A stretch of 6,763 nucleotides of DNA from Gammaproteobacteria bacterium (GCA_013372965.1 JABXIR010000232.1:1-6763), one strand, 5' to 3'. Shown: positions 1 through 6,085, counted from the first letter of the stretch. Notes: a model not told the origin generated them from the letters alone. Translations and numbers: made by a program.

Positions 1-475
1 AGAACACTTCGGCTTGCGCCTCAGGATCACTTAAGTCTTTGCGAAGATAGGTACGGTACTCATCGCCTTCTTCAAATACCCAAGAGTATTCGTAACCGTT
101 CGATACCCAAGGGACTGACGATTCAGACTCATCCAGGCGACCCTTAAATTCTTCGAACAGCGCATCGGTGAGTGCCGACTGTGGCTGCAACCAGCTCTGG
201 AAGTAGGCGTTTTCGGCATTTAGATAATCAAGCACATCTTGATCGTCGACGGTTGGATAATCGCTATCGCGAATCCAGTTCCAAGGGTCGGAGACCGTGA
301 TGCCGTGATGTGTAAATTCGTGTTCACGCATTTCTGCGTGAGGCGCATCCGGAAGTTCGGAGAGTAAATTGGTGGAAGCTGTCTCAGTACCGGTTTCGGT
401 GCCTGGTGTACAAGCGCCCAAAACCACTGCCGCACCAAGCCCTAAAGCTAGTGGTCGCAAGCTATTCTTATTCAT
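1..475 (-). CDS. S9 family (oligopeptidase B-like) peptidase, lipoprotein, N-terminal part
   Basis: Serine peptidase of family S9A, of the kind that cleaves short peptides behind a beta-propeller gate. 158 residues are visible before the window edge. Residues 1-22 form a lipoprotein signal: a short basic start, a hydrophobic stretch and the lipobox LGAC with Cys22. Residue 23 is Thr, so no Asp+2 inner-membrane retention signal is seen and outer-membrane anchoring is plausible. After a Thr/Glu-rich linker comes DPWNWIRD (63-70), then a stretch with DYLNAENAYF, the typical S9A N-terminus (compare DPYxWLRD...YLxxEN in PtrB). Further on, SVPW and EYRTYLRK match the start of the propeller. The Ser-Asp-His catalytic domain lies outside the window. 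The start ATG (473-475) has AAGGGAA a few bases upstream. Unlike classic PtrB, which is cytoplasmic, this one should be exported. The family call is firm; oligopeptidase B versus prolyl oligopeptidase is undecided. Confidence 0.9.
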   Translation of the reverse strand, partial: MNKNSLRPLALGLGAAVVLGACTPGTETGTETASTNLLSELPDAPHAEMREHEFTHHGITVSDPWNWIRDSDYPTVDDQDVLDYLNAENAYFQSWLQPQSALTDALFEEFKGRLDESESSVPWVSNGYEYSWVFEEGDEYRTYLRKDLSDPEAQAEVF

Positions 476-540
476 AGTTATTCCCTTTTTTATCGCCACG
501 TTGTTACGTGTGAGTGCGCGAAGTGCGCATGAACGCCTTT

Positions 541-570
541 AGACTATCCCGACATGACGATGAGATTCAA
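541..570 (-). promoter_or_regulatory. possible sigma70 promoter of the S9 peptidase gene
   Basis: Read on the minus strand, TTGAAT (565-570) and TAGTCT (541-546) are separated by 18 bases and would start transcription about 60-70 bases before the peptidase ATG. The -35 is fair but the -10 is poor, so this is tentative. Between it and the ATG a small hairpin is possible (TGCGC at 515-519 with GCGCA at 525-529). No intrinsic terminator for the upstream AraC gene is visible in 476-676, so read-through from that gene is not excluded. Confidence 0.3.
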
Positions 571-594
571 GGCAAAATCAGGGATTGAGCGCAC

Positions 595-604
595 AACGTA
601 CGTT
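595..604. promoter_or_regulatory. perfect 10-bp palindrome, possible operator
   Basis: AACGTACGTT is a perfect palindrome lying about 120 bases before the S9 peptidase start and about 25 bases upstream of the tentative -35 element. The place suits an activator site. One short palindrome is weak evidence and no regulator is assigned. Confidence 0.25.
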
Positions 605-676
605 ACATCACACGCGTCGAGCCCAAATGATTTACGCGGGTGAAGTTGATCAGCGACGCACCAAATATCCTTAGGA

Positions 677-1747
677 TTAGAGCGTATGGCGGTCACGATA
701 CGCTTTCGGCGTAAATCCAGTTAGGTCTTTGAATGCGCGATTAAACGGGCCGATCGAGTTATAACCACAATCAAATGCGATGGTTGCGATGCTTTTATGG
801 GCTTCGCGCTTATCGGCAAGCACCTGTTTAGCCCGTTCAACGCGATAATAATTTAGGAAGTGATTAAAGTTACGGTACTGAAGTTGGCCCGTAATGCAGC
901 GCGTTACCTTGTATTCTTGCTCGTCGATGCGCTCGGCGAACTCCGCCACTTTGAGGTTGGCCGTAGTGAGTAATTCGTCATCGTTTAGCGCCTCAAGAAT
1001 ACGTTTTGCAAGCACCGTTGAGTCGTCTTCGACTTGTTTTACTGCCGTCACGGGCGCCTTTTTACCCGAGAGCGGGTGCTTCAGCCGATACTCGACCGCG
1101 AGGCGACTGCCAACCAAGGCAATGAGTCCACAGAACGTTAAAATCTCTGCTCTCCATTGCGCCGCCAACGAGTCGCTCGATGCGCCTGCTACCCATAGGA
1201 TGGCGAGCACGACCAGTAATGAGACCACCGCGACAAAAGCGAAACGAAAGCGTCGTTCGTTGGTTGATCGAATACTTGAAAGCCCCTGCAAGGGTTCGCT
1301 AAACGTAAAAGCGATCGCCGTTATACAGATGAACGATGCAGCATTCGCCACGACTCTTCCCGTCTCAACGCCAATCACGCCGCCACTGAGGGGTACCACA
1401 AGGTGCGCAACGGCTTCTACCGCGATGACAACGGGTACTAAAAGAATCGCGCCAGCGGTAATGCTTGCTTTACTGCGAAACAGCAAACGACTGAGGAACC
1501 AAATCCAAGCACACGCGCCCGAGCCAGCTATGACGGTCAGAGTATGAGCAAGGCCTATCGAATCACCCGAGGTTCTCGCCAGTGTCGAAGCGACAATTGC
1601 CACGACCAATAGCCACCAGATAAGTCTGAGTGGCTCGGTACGCTTGAAGCGTGATTTCAGTTTACCGAGAAACGACTCATCGCCCGCTACCGACTCTTCA
1701 GTAACTGGGAACGATCTTAAGTAATGTATAACGCTCTCAGTCCACAT
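677..1747 (-). CDS. AraC-family transcriptional regulator with N-terminal membrane domain
   Basis: A 356-residue DNA-binding regulator that should sit in the inner membrane. Residues 1-38 are polar. Hydrophobic segments follow at about 40-57, 64-90, 96-120, 132-149, 168-190 and 200-218, that is six or so membrane spans, in place of the usual soluble AraC sensor domain. A polar linker (about 222-250) leads to the C-terminal double helix-turn-helix: the first helix pair at about 260-311, ending in NYYRVERAKQVL, and the second with FDCGYNS (325-331), FNRAFK (335-340) and GFTPKAYR (344-351), the AraC signature. The chosen ATG (1745-1747) has AGGA seven bases upstream, and a second ATG a little upstream is out of frame. 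The gene is divergent from the DUF2306 gene and its tail points at the S9 peptidase 201 bases away. Regulators of this build are thought to sense a membrane or periplasmic signal; the ligand here is unknown. Control of the DUF2306 gene is inferred from position only. Confidence 0.9.
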   Translation of the reverse strand: MWTESVIHYLRSFPVTEESVAGDESFLGKLKSRFKRTEPLRLIWWLLVVAIVASTLARTSGDSIGLAHTLTVIAGSGACAWIWFLSRLLFRSKASITAGAILLVPVVIAVEAVAHLVVPLSGGVIGVETGRVVANAASFICITAIAFTFSEPLQGLSSIRSTNERRFRFAFVAVVSLLVVLAILWVAGASSDSLAAQWRAEILTFCGLIALVGSRLAVEYRLKHPLSGKKAPVTAVKQVEDDSTVLAKRILEALNDDELLTTANLKVAEFAERIDEQEYKVTRCITGQLQYRNFNHFLNYYRVERAKQVLADKREAHKSIATIAFDCGYNSIGPFNRAFKDLTGFTPKAYRDRHTL

Positions 1748-1778
1748 AACTTGGTCCTAAGTTCATTTTTTTCCAGAA

Positions 1779-1784
1779 ATTATC
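1779..1784 (-). promoter_or_regulatory. -10-like box for the AraC gene
   Basis: GATAAT on the minus strand, about 32 bases before the AraC start codon. The only TTGCCT upstream of it is 14 bases away, too close for a standard -35, so an activator-dependent or otherwise weak promoter is possible. Tentative. Confidence 0.3.
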
Positions 1785-1813
1785 GTCGATTTCCAAAAAG
1801 GCAAGATTGGTGT

Positions 1814-1829
1814 GTATCGCTGACGATAC
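1814..1829. repeat. inverted repeat, 6-bp arms
   Basis: GTATCG (1814-1819), four-base spacer CTGA, then CGATAC (1824-1829). It lies in the divergent AraC/DUF2306 spacer and directly abuts the larger inverted repeat at 1831-1883. Either an operator half of a compound site or a small hairpin. Confidence 0.5.
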
Positions 1830-1830
1830 T

Positions 1831-1883
1831 GGTGTCATTCGCTTCCACGAGATCTCATCGTGTTAAGCGAATACTAACACACC
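1831..1883. repeat. long imperfect inverted repeat in divergent spacer, candidate operator
   Basis: Outer arms ATTCGCTT (1837-1844) and AAGCGAAT (1865-1872) match perfectly. Inner arms CACGA (1846-1850) and TCGTG (1858-1862) match too, with a 7-base loop, one unpaired base on the left and two on the right. GGTGT (1831-1835) and ACACC (1879-1883) can pair beyond a bulge. The centre holds the palindrome GAGATCTC (1849-1856). There is no T-run after either arm, so it is not a standard intrinsic terminator. Position between two divergent promoters suggests an operator, but an RNA hairpin is equally allowed by sequence. Confidence 0.6.
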
Positions 1884-1935
1884 GAGCCAACATCGATAAG
1901 GCAGGCCTCGACCGCTGACCCGTCGAATAGTCGAT

Positions 1936-1951
1936 TTGATCGGTGTGATCG
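1936..1951. promoter_or_regulatory. tandem TGATCG direct repeat before the DUF2306 gene
   Basis: TGATCG occurs at 1937-1942 and again at 1946-1951, a 9-base step, about 65-80 bases before the DUF2306 start. AraC proteins often bind direct repeats near a helical turn apart, so this could be an activator site. I could not place a convincing -35/-10 pair for the DUF2306 gene in the following bases. Low confidence. Confidence 0.2.
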
Positions 1952-2016
1952 ACGTTGAGATTCGATAAGACTATTTGAATGACCCACACAAAAAGGTAGT
2001 TAAGGACATAAACACC

Positions 2017-2850
2017 ATGACAGCGCACTCCATGAAAAGCCCCGCTTGGCGATCCGATACGTTTGCTAAGAAAGCCATTAACAACGCAGCTAAGTTCTGG
2101 TTTTCGGCGGTACTCGTCGGCCAAGCGATCTTCTCTTACTACATCATCGCGTTCTATTACACTGCGACCATTAATCGGGATATTGAGCACTTCAATCGCA
2201 TCATGCCGGCGGGATTTATTGAAGGGGACGTTTGGGGCAATGCTGCGGTCGTCGCTCATGTGATTTTTGCCGCGATCATTACCATCGGTGGCTTGATGCA
2301 GCTCATCCCCCTCATTCGACAAAAGCTGCCTGCACTGCACCGATGGACTGGTCGTTTGTATATTCTCGTGGCGTTCATTATGAGCTTAAGTGGCGCGTTC
2401 ATGATTCTGACACGCTGGGATAAGGTCGTGGGAAGCACTGTTGGCCATACCACGCTCATGATTAACGGATTAATCATCCTAGTATGCGCGGTATTAGCGT
2501 TTAAGTATGCACGTAATCGTCAATTCGCCGTGCACCGCCGCTGGGCGCTGCGCTTGTTCATCGCGGTGAGTGGTGTTTGGCTTTTCCGTATCGGCATAAT
2601 GGCGTGGTTAACCTTCCATGGCGAGCCTGTTGGATTCGATCCAAGAACATTTACCGGCCCATTTCTTACTGTGCTGTACACCACGGTTTACGTGCTACCT
2701 CTGGCGTTTTTAGAAGTGTATCTACGCGCTCAAGCCAATGGCACTGCCCTTCAAAAGCTACTAACCGCATCAGGCGTTGTGCTACTGACGTTGGTCATGA
2801 TTTTGGGTGTATTTGGCGCAACCATGGGTATGTGGCTACCGCGGATTTAA
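2017..2850 (+). CDS. DUF2306 family multi-pass membrane protein
   Basis: A 277-residue inner-membrane protein of unknown function. Seven hydrophobic segments can be read at about 27-48, 76-98, 112-131, 146-163, 178-198, 214-235 and 250-274. The family pattern is clear: LHRWTGRLY (107-115) and VHRRWALR (172-179), each a basic His-Arg-(Arg)-Trp motif at a membrane boundary, plus His81 and His144. Repeated membrane His residues recall haem-binding cytochrome b561-like proteins, but that is inference and not an established role. The start is set at ATG 2017 because AAGGA lies at 2002-2006. A TTG at 1975 would add 14 residues but has no ribosome binding site. An ATG at 2032 is also in frame without one. 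The gene is divergent from the membrane AraC gene and convergent with the VOC gene, 34 bases from it, with no terminator visible between them. Regulation by the AraC protein is likely from layout only. Confidence 0.9.
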   Translation: MTAHSMKSPAWRSDTFAKKAINNAAKFWFSAVLVGQAIFSYYIIAFYYTATINRDIEHFNRIMPAGFIEGDVWGNAAVVAHVIFAAIITIGGLMQLIPLIRQKLPALHRWTGRLYILVAFIMSLSGAFMILTRWDKVVGSTVGHTTLMINGLIILVCAVLAFKYARNRQFAVHRRWALRLFIAVSGVWLFRIGIMAWLTFHGEPVGFDPRTFTGPFLTVLYTTVYVLPLAFLEVYLRAQANGTALQKLLTASGVVLLTLVMILGVFGATMGMWLPRI

Positions 2851-2884
2851 CGCGGCGCTGCCCTTGAATACCTATAATCAGTCG

Positions 2885-3262
2885 CTACGACGAGGCAACG
2901 CGCCAGGGCGGGTTCAACCGATTTTCACCCGCCCAATACAGTTTGATTTTGTTATTCGATGGATCTCTAAGCACCGCTTCGCGCCAAAGATAACTCTGCG
3001 ACGTTGGTTCTTGAAGAAACTCAACACCTTTCGCTTTCAACTCTTCCACCCACTCATCTAAATCGGGGTGCTCGAAGTAAATCACGGAACCACTATGATA
3101 GTCTTCATCATCAAGTGACAACGAAAAAGTGCTACTGCCCATCGGGCATTCAAATCGCGTGTAATGAGGCGTATCAACAATCAACGTAAAGCCGAGTGTC
3201 TGGTAAAACGCTTTAGCTGCGTCCATGTTCTTTACGGGTAGGGTAACTTGGTTAAGATTCAT
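2885..3262 (-). CDS. VOC superfamily (glyoxalase/bleomycin resistance fold) protein
   Basis: A 125-residue single-module VOC protein. The pattern is betaalphabetabetabeta twice: NQVTLPVKNMDAAKAFYQTLGF (residues 4-25, with the xxVxDxxxAxxFYxxLGF type opening), a strand with FSLSL (46-50), then VIYFEHPDLDEWVEELKAKGVEF (60-82), and LRDPSNNKIKLYW (98-110), the counterpart of the usual DPDGNxIEL ending. Of the glyoxalase metal positions, Gln5 and Glu64 could be ligands, but the terminal Glu of the IEL motif is Lys107, so classic glyoxalase I metal chemistry is unlikely. Members of this fold act as lyases, dioxygenases, isomerases or antibiotic-binding proteins, and substrate cannot be assigned here. 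The ATG (3260-3262) has only a weak AAGGCG-type binding site. It lies 147 bases after the cold-shock/DUF1294 gene in the same direction, with a gene remnant between, so shared transcription is possible. Confidence 0.9.
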   Translation of the reverse strand: MNLNQVTLPVKNMDAAKAFYQTLGFTLIVDTPHYTRFECPMGSSTFSLSLDDEDYHSGSVIYFEHPDLDEWVEELKAKGVEFLQEPTSQSYLWREAVLRDPSNNKIKLYWAGENRLNPPWRVASS

Positions 3263-3293
3263 AGTTCTTCGCCTTTAGTGCAGCGCGACCCTG

Positions 3294-3401
3294 TCAGTCA
3301 GCGCTCAAAATCTCTTCGTTAAAACGTGGCTCGAGGTACGCCTCATCGAGGCTCTCGTGAGAAATGATGGTCCATCCGTCATCACGGAGTGCCGAGATGA
3401 G
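3294..3401 (-). pseudogene. start-less coding remnant between VOC and DUF1294 genes
   Basis: An open frame of 35 codons closed by TGA at 3294-3296 and opened by an in-frame TGA at 3402-3404. The translation includes LRDDGWTIISHESLDEAYLE followed by PRFNEEILSAD. It reads like the C-terminal end of a real acidic protein: balanced codon use, no runs, few rare codons. There is no ATG, GTG or TTG before the end of the conserved-looking part and no ribosome binding site. I do not recognise the family. The likely explanation is the 3' end of a gene lost by deletion, leaving its tail just before the VOC gene, 31 bases upstream of that start. A chance open frame remains possible because the stretch is short. 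Confidence 0.4.
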
Positions 3402-3409
3402 TCAGGTAT

Positions 3410-4117
3410 TTACCAATCAAGTCGCGCCCCCAAATTCGCCTCTAGTGCAACGTAAGTAAGGATTAAGCTTACCACTACCGTTAGCCAATACACCGACCGG
3501 AACGCTTGCTTGGCAGACTTATGGCGAAGCCGATACTGTGCCACTAGAGCGCCAGACCAACCGCCAATCACACTTAAGAAATGAAGATTCGCCTCGGACA
3601 CACGGAACTGATCGGCTCTGGCGGCGCGCTTATCGAGGGCATATGTAAAGTACGTCACGAGGCTTACCACCGCGAGGTAGGCCAGTAATTCGAACGGCGC
3701 TTTACCCATAACAGCGGCTAGCGCTAACGCAATCCAATACACGTAGAACAGCAACCAGGCAAACGGTGAACCTCGACGTTTCGGCTTCACCTGCTTCGCT
3801 TTCGAAGCACCTCTGCGTATTTGCGTGGTTGGCTTTCGCGAATGTTTGGTAGCCGCGACGCGTTTCCCTGGTGAGTTATTTTTGGCTTTGCCTGTGGCGT
3901 GGCTCGGGCTGTTCACAAGGCTCACCACCACGGCATTGTTTCTACCTTGAGTATCTTTGAGCGTTTGAAACACCACCGAATCGCCAACACTCGGCCGACG
4001 GTTTGGCTTTTTTACGGATTTAATGTGAAAAAATACGCGGTCTTTAAAAGAAGCGGATGAAATGAAACCGAAGCCTTTGTCGTCGTTCCAGTCGATAATC
4101 GAGCCGTCATACTGCAT
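3410..4117 (-). CDS. cold-shock domain fused to DUF1294 membrane domain
   Basis: A protein of about 235 residues in three parts. Residues 1-67 are a cold-shock-like OB fold that binds single-stranded nucleic acid: RNP1-like KGFGFI (14-19) and RNP2-like VFFHI (28-32), followed by VGDSVVF. Residues about 70-115 are a disordered, strongly Lys/Arg-rich linker. From about 117 to the end is DUF1294, with a first span around 118-136, a second around 141-158, then the family block YALDKRAA (158-165), RVSEANLHFLSVIGGW (171-186), GALVAQYRLRHKS (188-200) and YW, and a last span around 209-225. The fusion is known in proteobacteria; the job is not established. It would tether an RNA-binding domain to the inner membrane. 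The ATG (4115-4117) has AAGGA 13 bases upstream, rather far. It has its own promoter and follows the S8 protease terminator, so it is not part of the protease transcript. Confidence 0.9.
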   Translation of the reverse strand: MQYDGSIIDWNDDKGFGFISSASFKDRVFFHIKSVKKPNRRPSVGDSVVFQTLKDTQGRNNAVVVSLVNSPSHATGKAKNNSPGKRVAATKHSRKPTTQIRRGASKAKQVKPKRRGSPFAWLLFYVYWIALALAAVMGKAPFELLAYLAVVSLVTYFTYALDKRAARADQFRVSEANLHFLSVIGGWSGALVAQYRLRHKSAKQAFRSVYWLTVVVSLILTYVALEANLGARLDW

Positions 4118-4159
4118 TTAACACCAAACGTCCTTGTTGAGAAGTAAATTGACCCCGCA

Positions 4160-4188
4160 ACTTTACGATGCATCGGTGACAATGACAA
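4160..4188 (-). promoter_or_regulatory. sigma70-type promoter of the cold-shock/DUF1294 gene
   Basis: On the minus strand TTGTCA (4183-4188) and TAAAGT (4160-4165) are 17 bases apart: five of six matches to the -35 consensus and four of six to the -10. Transcription would begin near 4153, giving a leader of about 36 bases. It lies just after the S8 protease terminator, so the gene is an independent unit. The leader is short, unlike the long 5' regions of cspA-type cold-shock genes. Confidence 0.7.
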
Positions 4189-4242
4189 ATCTAAGACGAA
4201 CTTAATGATCGACAGACACTGTTAACCCTCAGCGCCCGCCAC

Positions 4243-4276
4243 AAAAAAAAGGCAATCACGAAACGTGATTGCCTTT
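4243..4276 (-). terminator. intrinsic terminator of the S8 protease gene
   Basis: Arms GGCAATCACG (4251-4260) and CGTGATTGCC (4264-4273) pair perfectly around a 3-base loop, and three A-T pairs extend the stem to 13 bp. On the minus strand the stem is followed by eight T (4250-4243). It ends the protease transcript about 55 bases past the stop codon. On the plus strand only three T follow, so it works mainly for the minus strand. Confidence 0.9.
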
Positions 4277-4279
4277 CTC

Positions 4280-4314
4280 ATTATTCCTCAATCAATCTCA
4301 TTGAGATGAATAAT
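4280..4314 (-). ncRNA. second hairpin in the protease 3' UTR
   Basis: ATTATTC (4280-4286) pairs with GAATAAT (4308-4314), and CTCAAT (4287-4292) with ATTGAG (4300-4305), around a 7-base loop with a 2-base bulge: 13 pairs in all. It sits between the stop codon (14 bases away) and the terminator hairpin. No T-run follows it, so it is not itself a terminator. A role in protecting the mRNA 3' end is a reasonable guess, not shown. Confidence 0.5.
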
Positions 4315-4327
4315 CAATGCAGATAAC

Positions 4328-5905
4328 TTATCCGCACTTACGTGGACCACCCTTACAAGAGTTGTCACCGCCGCCATTATCGCCGCCACCATTGTCACCA
4401 GTACAAGGGTTCGCTAGCAGATACTCATGCGCTGCAAGTGCCTGAACCAAGCCGTTGCCGTACGCGTTGTCACGACCAGCAGCACCTAAGTCTTCTGCGG
4501 TCACGTTAAGCGCGTTACGAACTTCGCCTGCTGCACACGCGGTGTGATGACTCCAAACCAAGGCTGCTACACCCGCTACGTGCGGAGTTGCCATCGACGT
4601 ACCGTCGAATGGTGCGTAGTTGTCAGCTGCGATGCTAACGGTAGCGTTTGCACCTGAACCGACTAACGCTTGGCCATCTGCCTGAGAAATACCGATCGAA
4701 GGAATTGACGTTGCCACTTCACCCATCGTGCCATACAACATACCTGGCTCATTATTGAAGATTACGGCGCCGATACCACCGCCCGCTTCACACGCTTGCA
4801 CTTTTTCAGCGAACGAAATGACGCCACGCTCGATCAAACAGATTTGACCCGAAGCACCAACACAGGCTGAATCACCTAAGCCACAGTCTGCTAGCGAAGA
4901 AGTAACCGTTCCCTGAGGAGCACCTTCCATTGCGGCAGACTCGTAGCCCGTTCCGTTTGCTGTGAAAGTCGTCGAAAGACCTGTGCCTGTTGGAACAGAT
5001 GATACAACGCCAACACCTGGAGCGGCGATTTCTACTTGGTCAGTTTGCTGAGAGAACGACGCAATCGTCTTAGTCTCGTCGATTGCCGCTACTGACATGA
5101 CCGCATCGTAAGACGCTGGGTAAGAGTGACGAGTGTTACCGTCGTTACCAGCAGCTGCGATGCTAAGCACGCCACGACCGTAGGCATTGGTGAATGCGTT
5201 TTCTTCCGTACGTGATGCACGTGAACCACCTAGGCTCATGTTAATCACGTTCGCGCCGTTGGCTTCACACACGTCGAGTGCTGCAACCAACGATGAGGAG
5301 TATCCCCAACCGTCAGCGTTAAACACTTTTACGATGTGAAGGTTAACGTTGGTGTTTGGCATCACGCCAACAACACCCACGGTGTTCGCGATACCAGCGA
5401 TGGTACCTGCTACGTGTGTGCCGTGACCGTTCTGATCTTCATACCAGTTGCCTGTGCCACTGTCGTTGGTACCAAGAACGTTGTTCGCCGATAGGTCTTC
5501 GTGAATCGCTTCGTAACCTGAGTCGATAATACATACCGTGCGGTTACCAGCCATGCTGTCTGACAGCTGGTCTGCTTGAACCATCGGGATACCGTAAGGT
5601 ACTTGTTCCGTTGAAAGCAGTTGACGACGAACGTCTTCTTCAACGTACTCGACGTTTGGATTGTTTTCTAAACCGCGAAGTGCGTGCTGCGGAATCGAAA
5701 TCGCGAACGCGCCGTGGTTAGCCGATAAATCACGTTCGATTCGACCGCCGCTGCTGCGAACGAGAGACTGAATGCTTGGGCCGCTTCCATCCTTGAACTT
5801 TACAATTACACGCTCGATATCTGAGCCATTTGCCAAAGCTGTAGTTGCTGGTAAAGCAAGCGCTAATGCACTGCCTAGCAGCGTTTTACTGAATGTGTTT
5901 TTCAT
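4328..5905 (-). CDS. secreted subtilisin-like (S8) serine protease with PA insert
   Basis: A 525-residue prepro-protease that should be exported and self-activated. Residues 1-25 are a Sec signal peptide ending ALA. Residues about 30-95 are an I9 inhibitor/chaperone propeptide (VIVKFKDG start, VEYVEED end). The catalytic domain has Asp128 (IIDSGY), His161 (GHGTHVAGT), oxyanion Asn254 (AAAGNDG) and Ser437 (GTSMATPHVAG), so it looks active. The Asn-Ser distance is 183 residues against about 66 in subtilisin, because a PA domain (about 315-425, with IERGVISFAEKV and GAVIFNNEPG) is inserted; PA inserts are linked to substrate access. The tail (503-525) is GDNGG repeats followed by SCKGGPRKCG, a Cys pair that could form a disulfide. 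The start ATG has AAGGT six bases upstream. The gene is alone, with its own terminator, and a long dyad-rich region upstream. Role: extracellular or periplasmic protein degradation. Confidence 0.95.
   Translation of the reverse strand: MKNTFSKTLLGSALALALPATTALANGSDIERVIVKFKDGSGPSIQSLVRSSGGRIERDLSANHGAFAISIPQHALRGLENNPNVEYVEEDVRRQLLSTEQVPYGIPMVQADQLSDSMAGNRTVCIIDSGYEAIHEDLSANNVLGTNDSGTGNWYEDQNGHGTHVAGTIAGIANTVGVVGVMPNTNVNLHIVKVFNADGWGYSSSLVAALDVCEANGANVINMSLGGSRASRTEENAFTNAYGRGVLSIAAAGNDGNTRHSYPASYDAVMSVAAIDETKTIASFSQQTDQVEIAAPGVGVVSSVPTGTGLSTTFTANGTGYESAAMEGAPQGTVTSSLADCGLGDSACVGASGQICLIERGVISFAEKVQACEAGGGIGAVIFNNEPGMLYGTMGEVATSIPSIGISQADGQALVGSGANATVSIAADNYAPFDGTSMATPHVAGVAALVWSHHTACAAGEVRNALNVTAEDLGAAGRDNAYGNGLVQALAAHEYLLANPCTGDNGGGDNGGGDNSCKGGPRKCG
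4361..4399 (-). repeat. 15-bp tandem repeat encoding GDNGG units
   Basis: Two full 15-base units and a partial third encode GDNGG, GDNGG and GDN at residues 503-515 of the S8 protease. Codons differ between units at third positions, so the repeat is not freshly duplicated. The segment makes a flexible acidic spacer before the Cys-containing end, and could bind calcium, which is inference. Confidence 0.8.
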
Positions 5906-6000
5906 GTTGTTACCTTAGTTATTGTAACCTTGTGGTGACATCATTCCTGAGGAAGCAAACACGGGAGTGACGTAGACTGTGGGCTAACTGCTTAAGTCGA

Positions 6001-6031
6001 ATTATCTACTGATCGTTGCAAGCAAACGATC
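6001..6031 (-). promoter_or_regulatory. -10-like box with abutting dyad, candidate protease control site
   Basis: On the minus strand GATAAT (6001-6006) is a good -10 box about 95 bases before the protease ATG, but no good -35 lies 16-18 bases upstream. In that place instead is a perfect dyad, GATCGTT (6011-6017) and AACGATC (6025-6031), with a 7-base spacer. This would suit an operator for a regulator that binds over the -35 region. Promoter and operator are both tentative. Confidence 0.35.
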
Positions 6032-6038
6032 CACCACG

Positions 6039-6085
6039 TTAGTTATTTTATTAATTGATGGCCCCTCAATTGACCGCATAACTAA
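6039..6085. repeat. nested symmetric dyad upstream of the S8 protease
   Basis: Outer arms TTAGTTAT (6039-6046) and ATAACTAA (6078-6085) are perfect inverted repeats of 8 bp. Inside, AATTGA (6053-6058) and TCAATT (6066-6071) are perfect 6-bp arms. The spacers between outer and inner arms are six bases on each side and the loop is seven, so the whole 47-base element is symmetric. AATTGA also recurs on the plus strand at 6053, 6068 and 6084, a 15-16-base step. A -10-like TAAAAT on the minus strand falls inside it (6045-6050). It looks like a regulator-binding region. Confidence 0.6.

Noticed and set aside
894..1547. 217-codon plus-strand open frame
   Set aside because: It lies wholly opposite the AraC gene. 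Its translation is Ser/Thr/Ala-rich and low in complexity, with no motif, while the opposite strand encodes clear AraC signatures.
1975..2016. TTG start for the DUF2306 protein giving 14 extra residues
   Set aside because: No ribosome binding site precedes the TTG, while ATG at 2017 has AAGGA ten bases upstream, and the extra residues are polar and not family-like.
1855..2340. 161-codon minus-strand open frame across the spacer and DUF2306 start
   Set aside because: It overlaps the real DUF2306 coding strand and the inverted repeat, shows no recognisable domain and lacks a good ribosome binding site.
2851..2884. terminator between the convergent DUF2306 and VOC genes
   Set aside because: No stem with a T-run can be found in the 34 bases on either strand.
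5410..5643. 77-codon minus-strand open frame within the S8 gene
   Set aside because: A frame-shifted shadow of the catalytic domain coding region, with no motif of its own.
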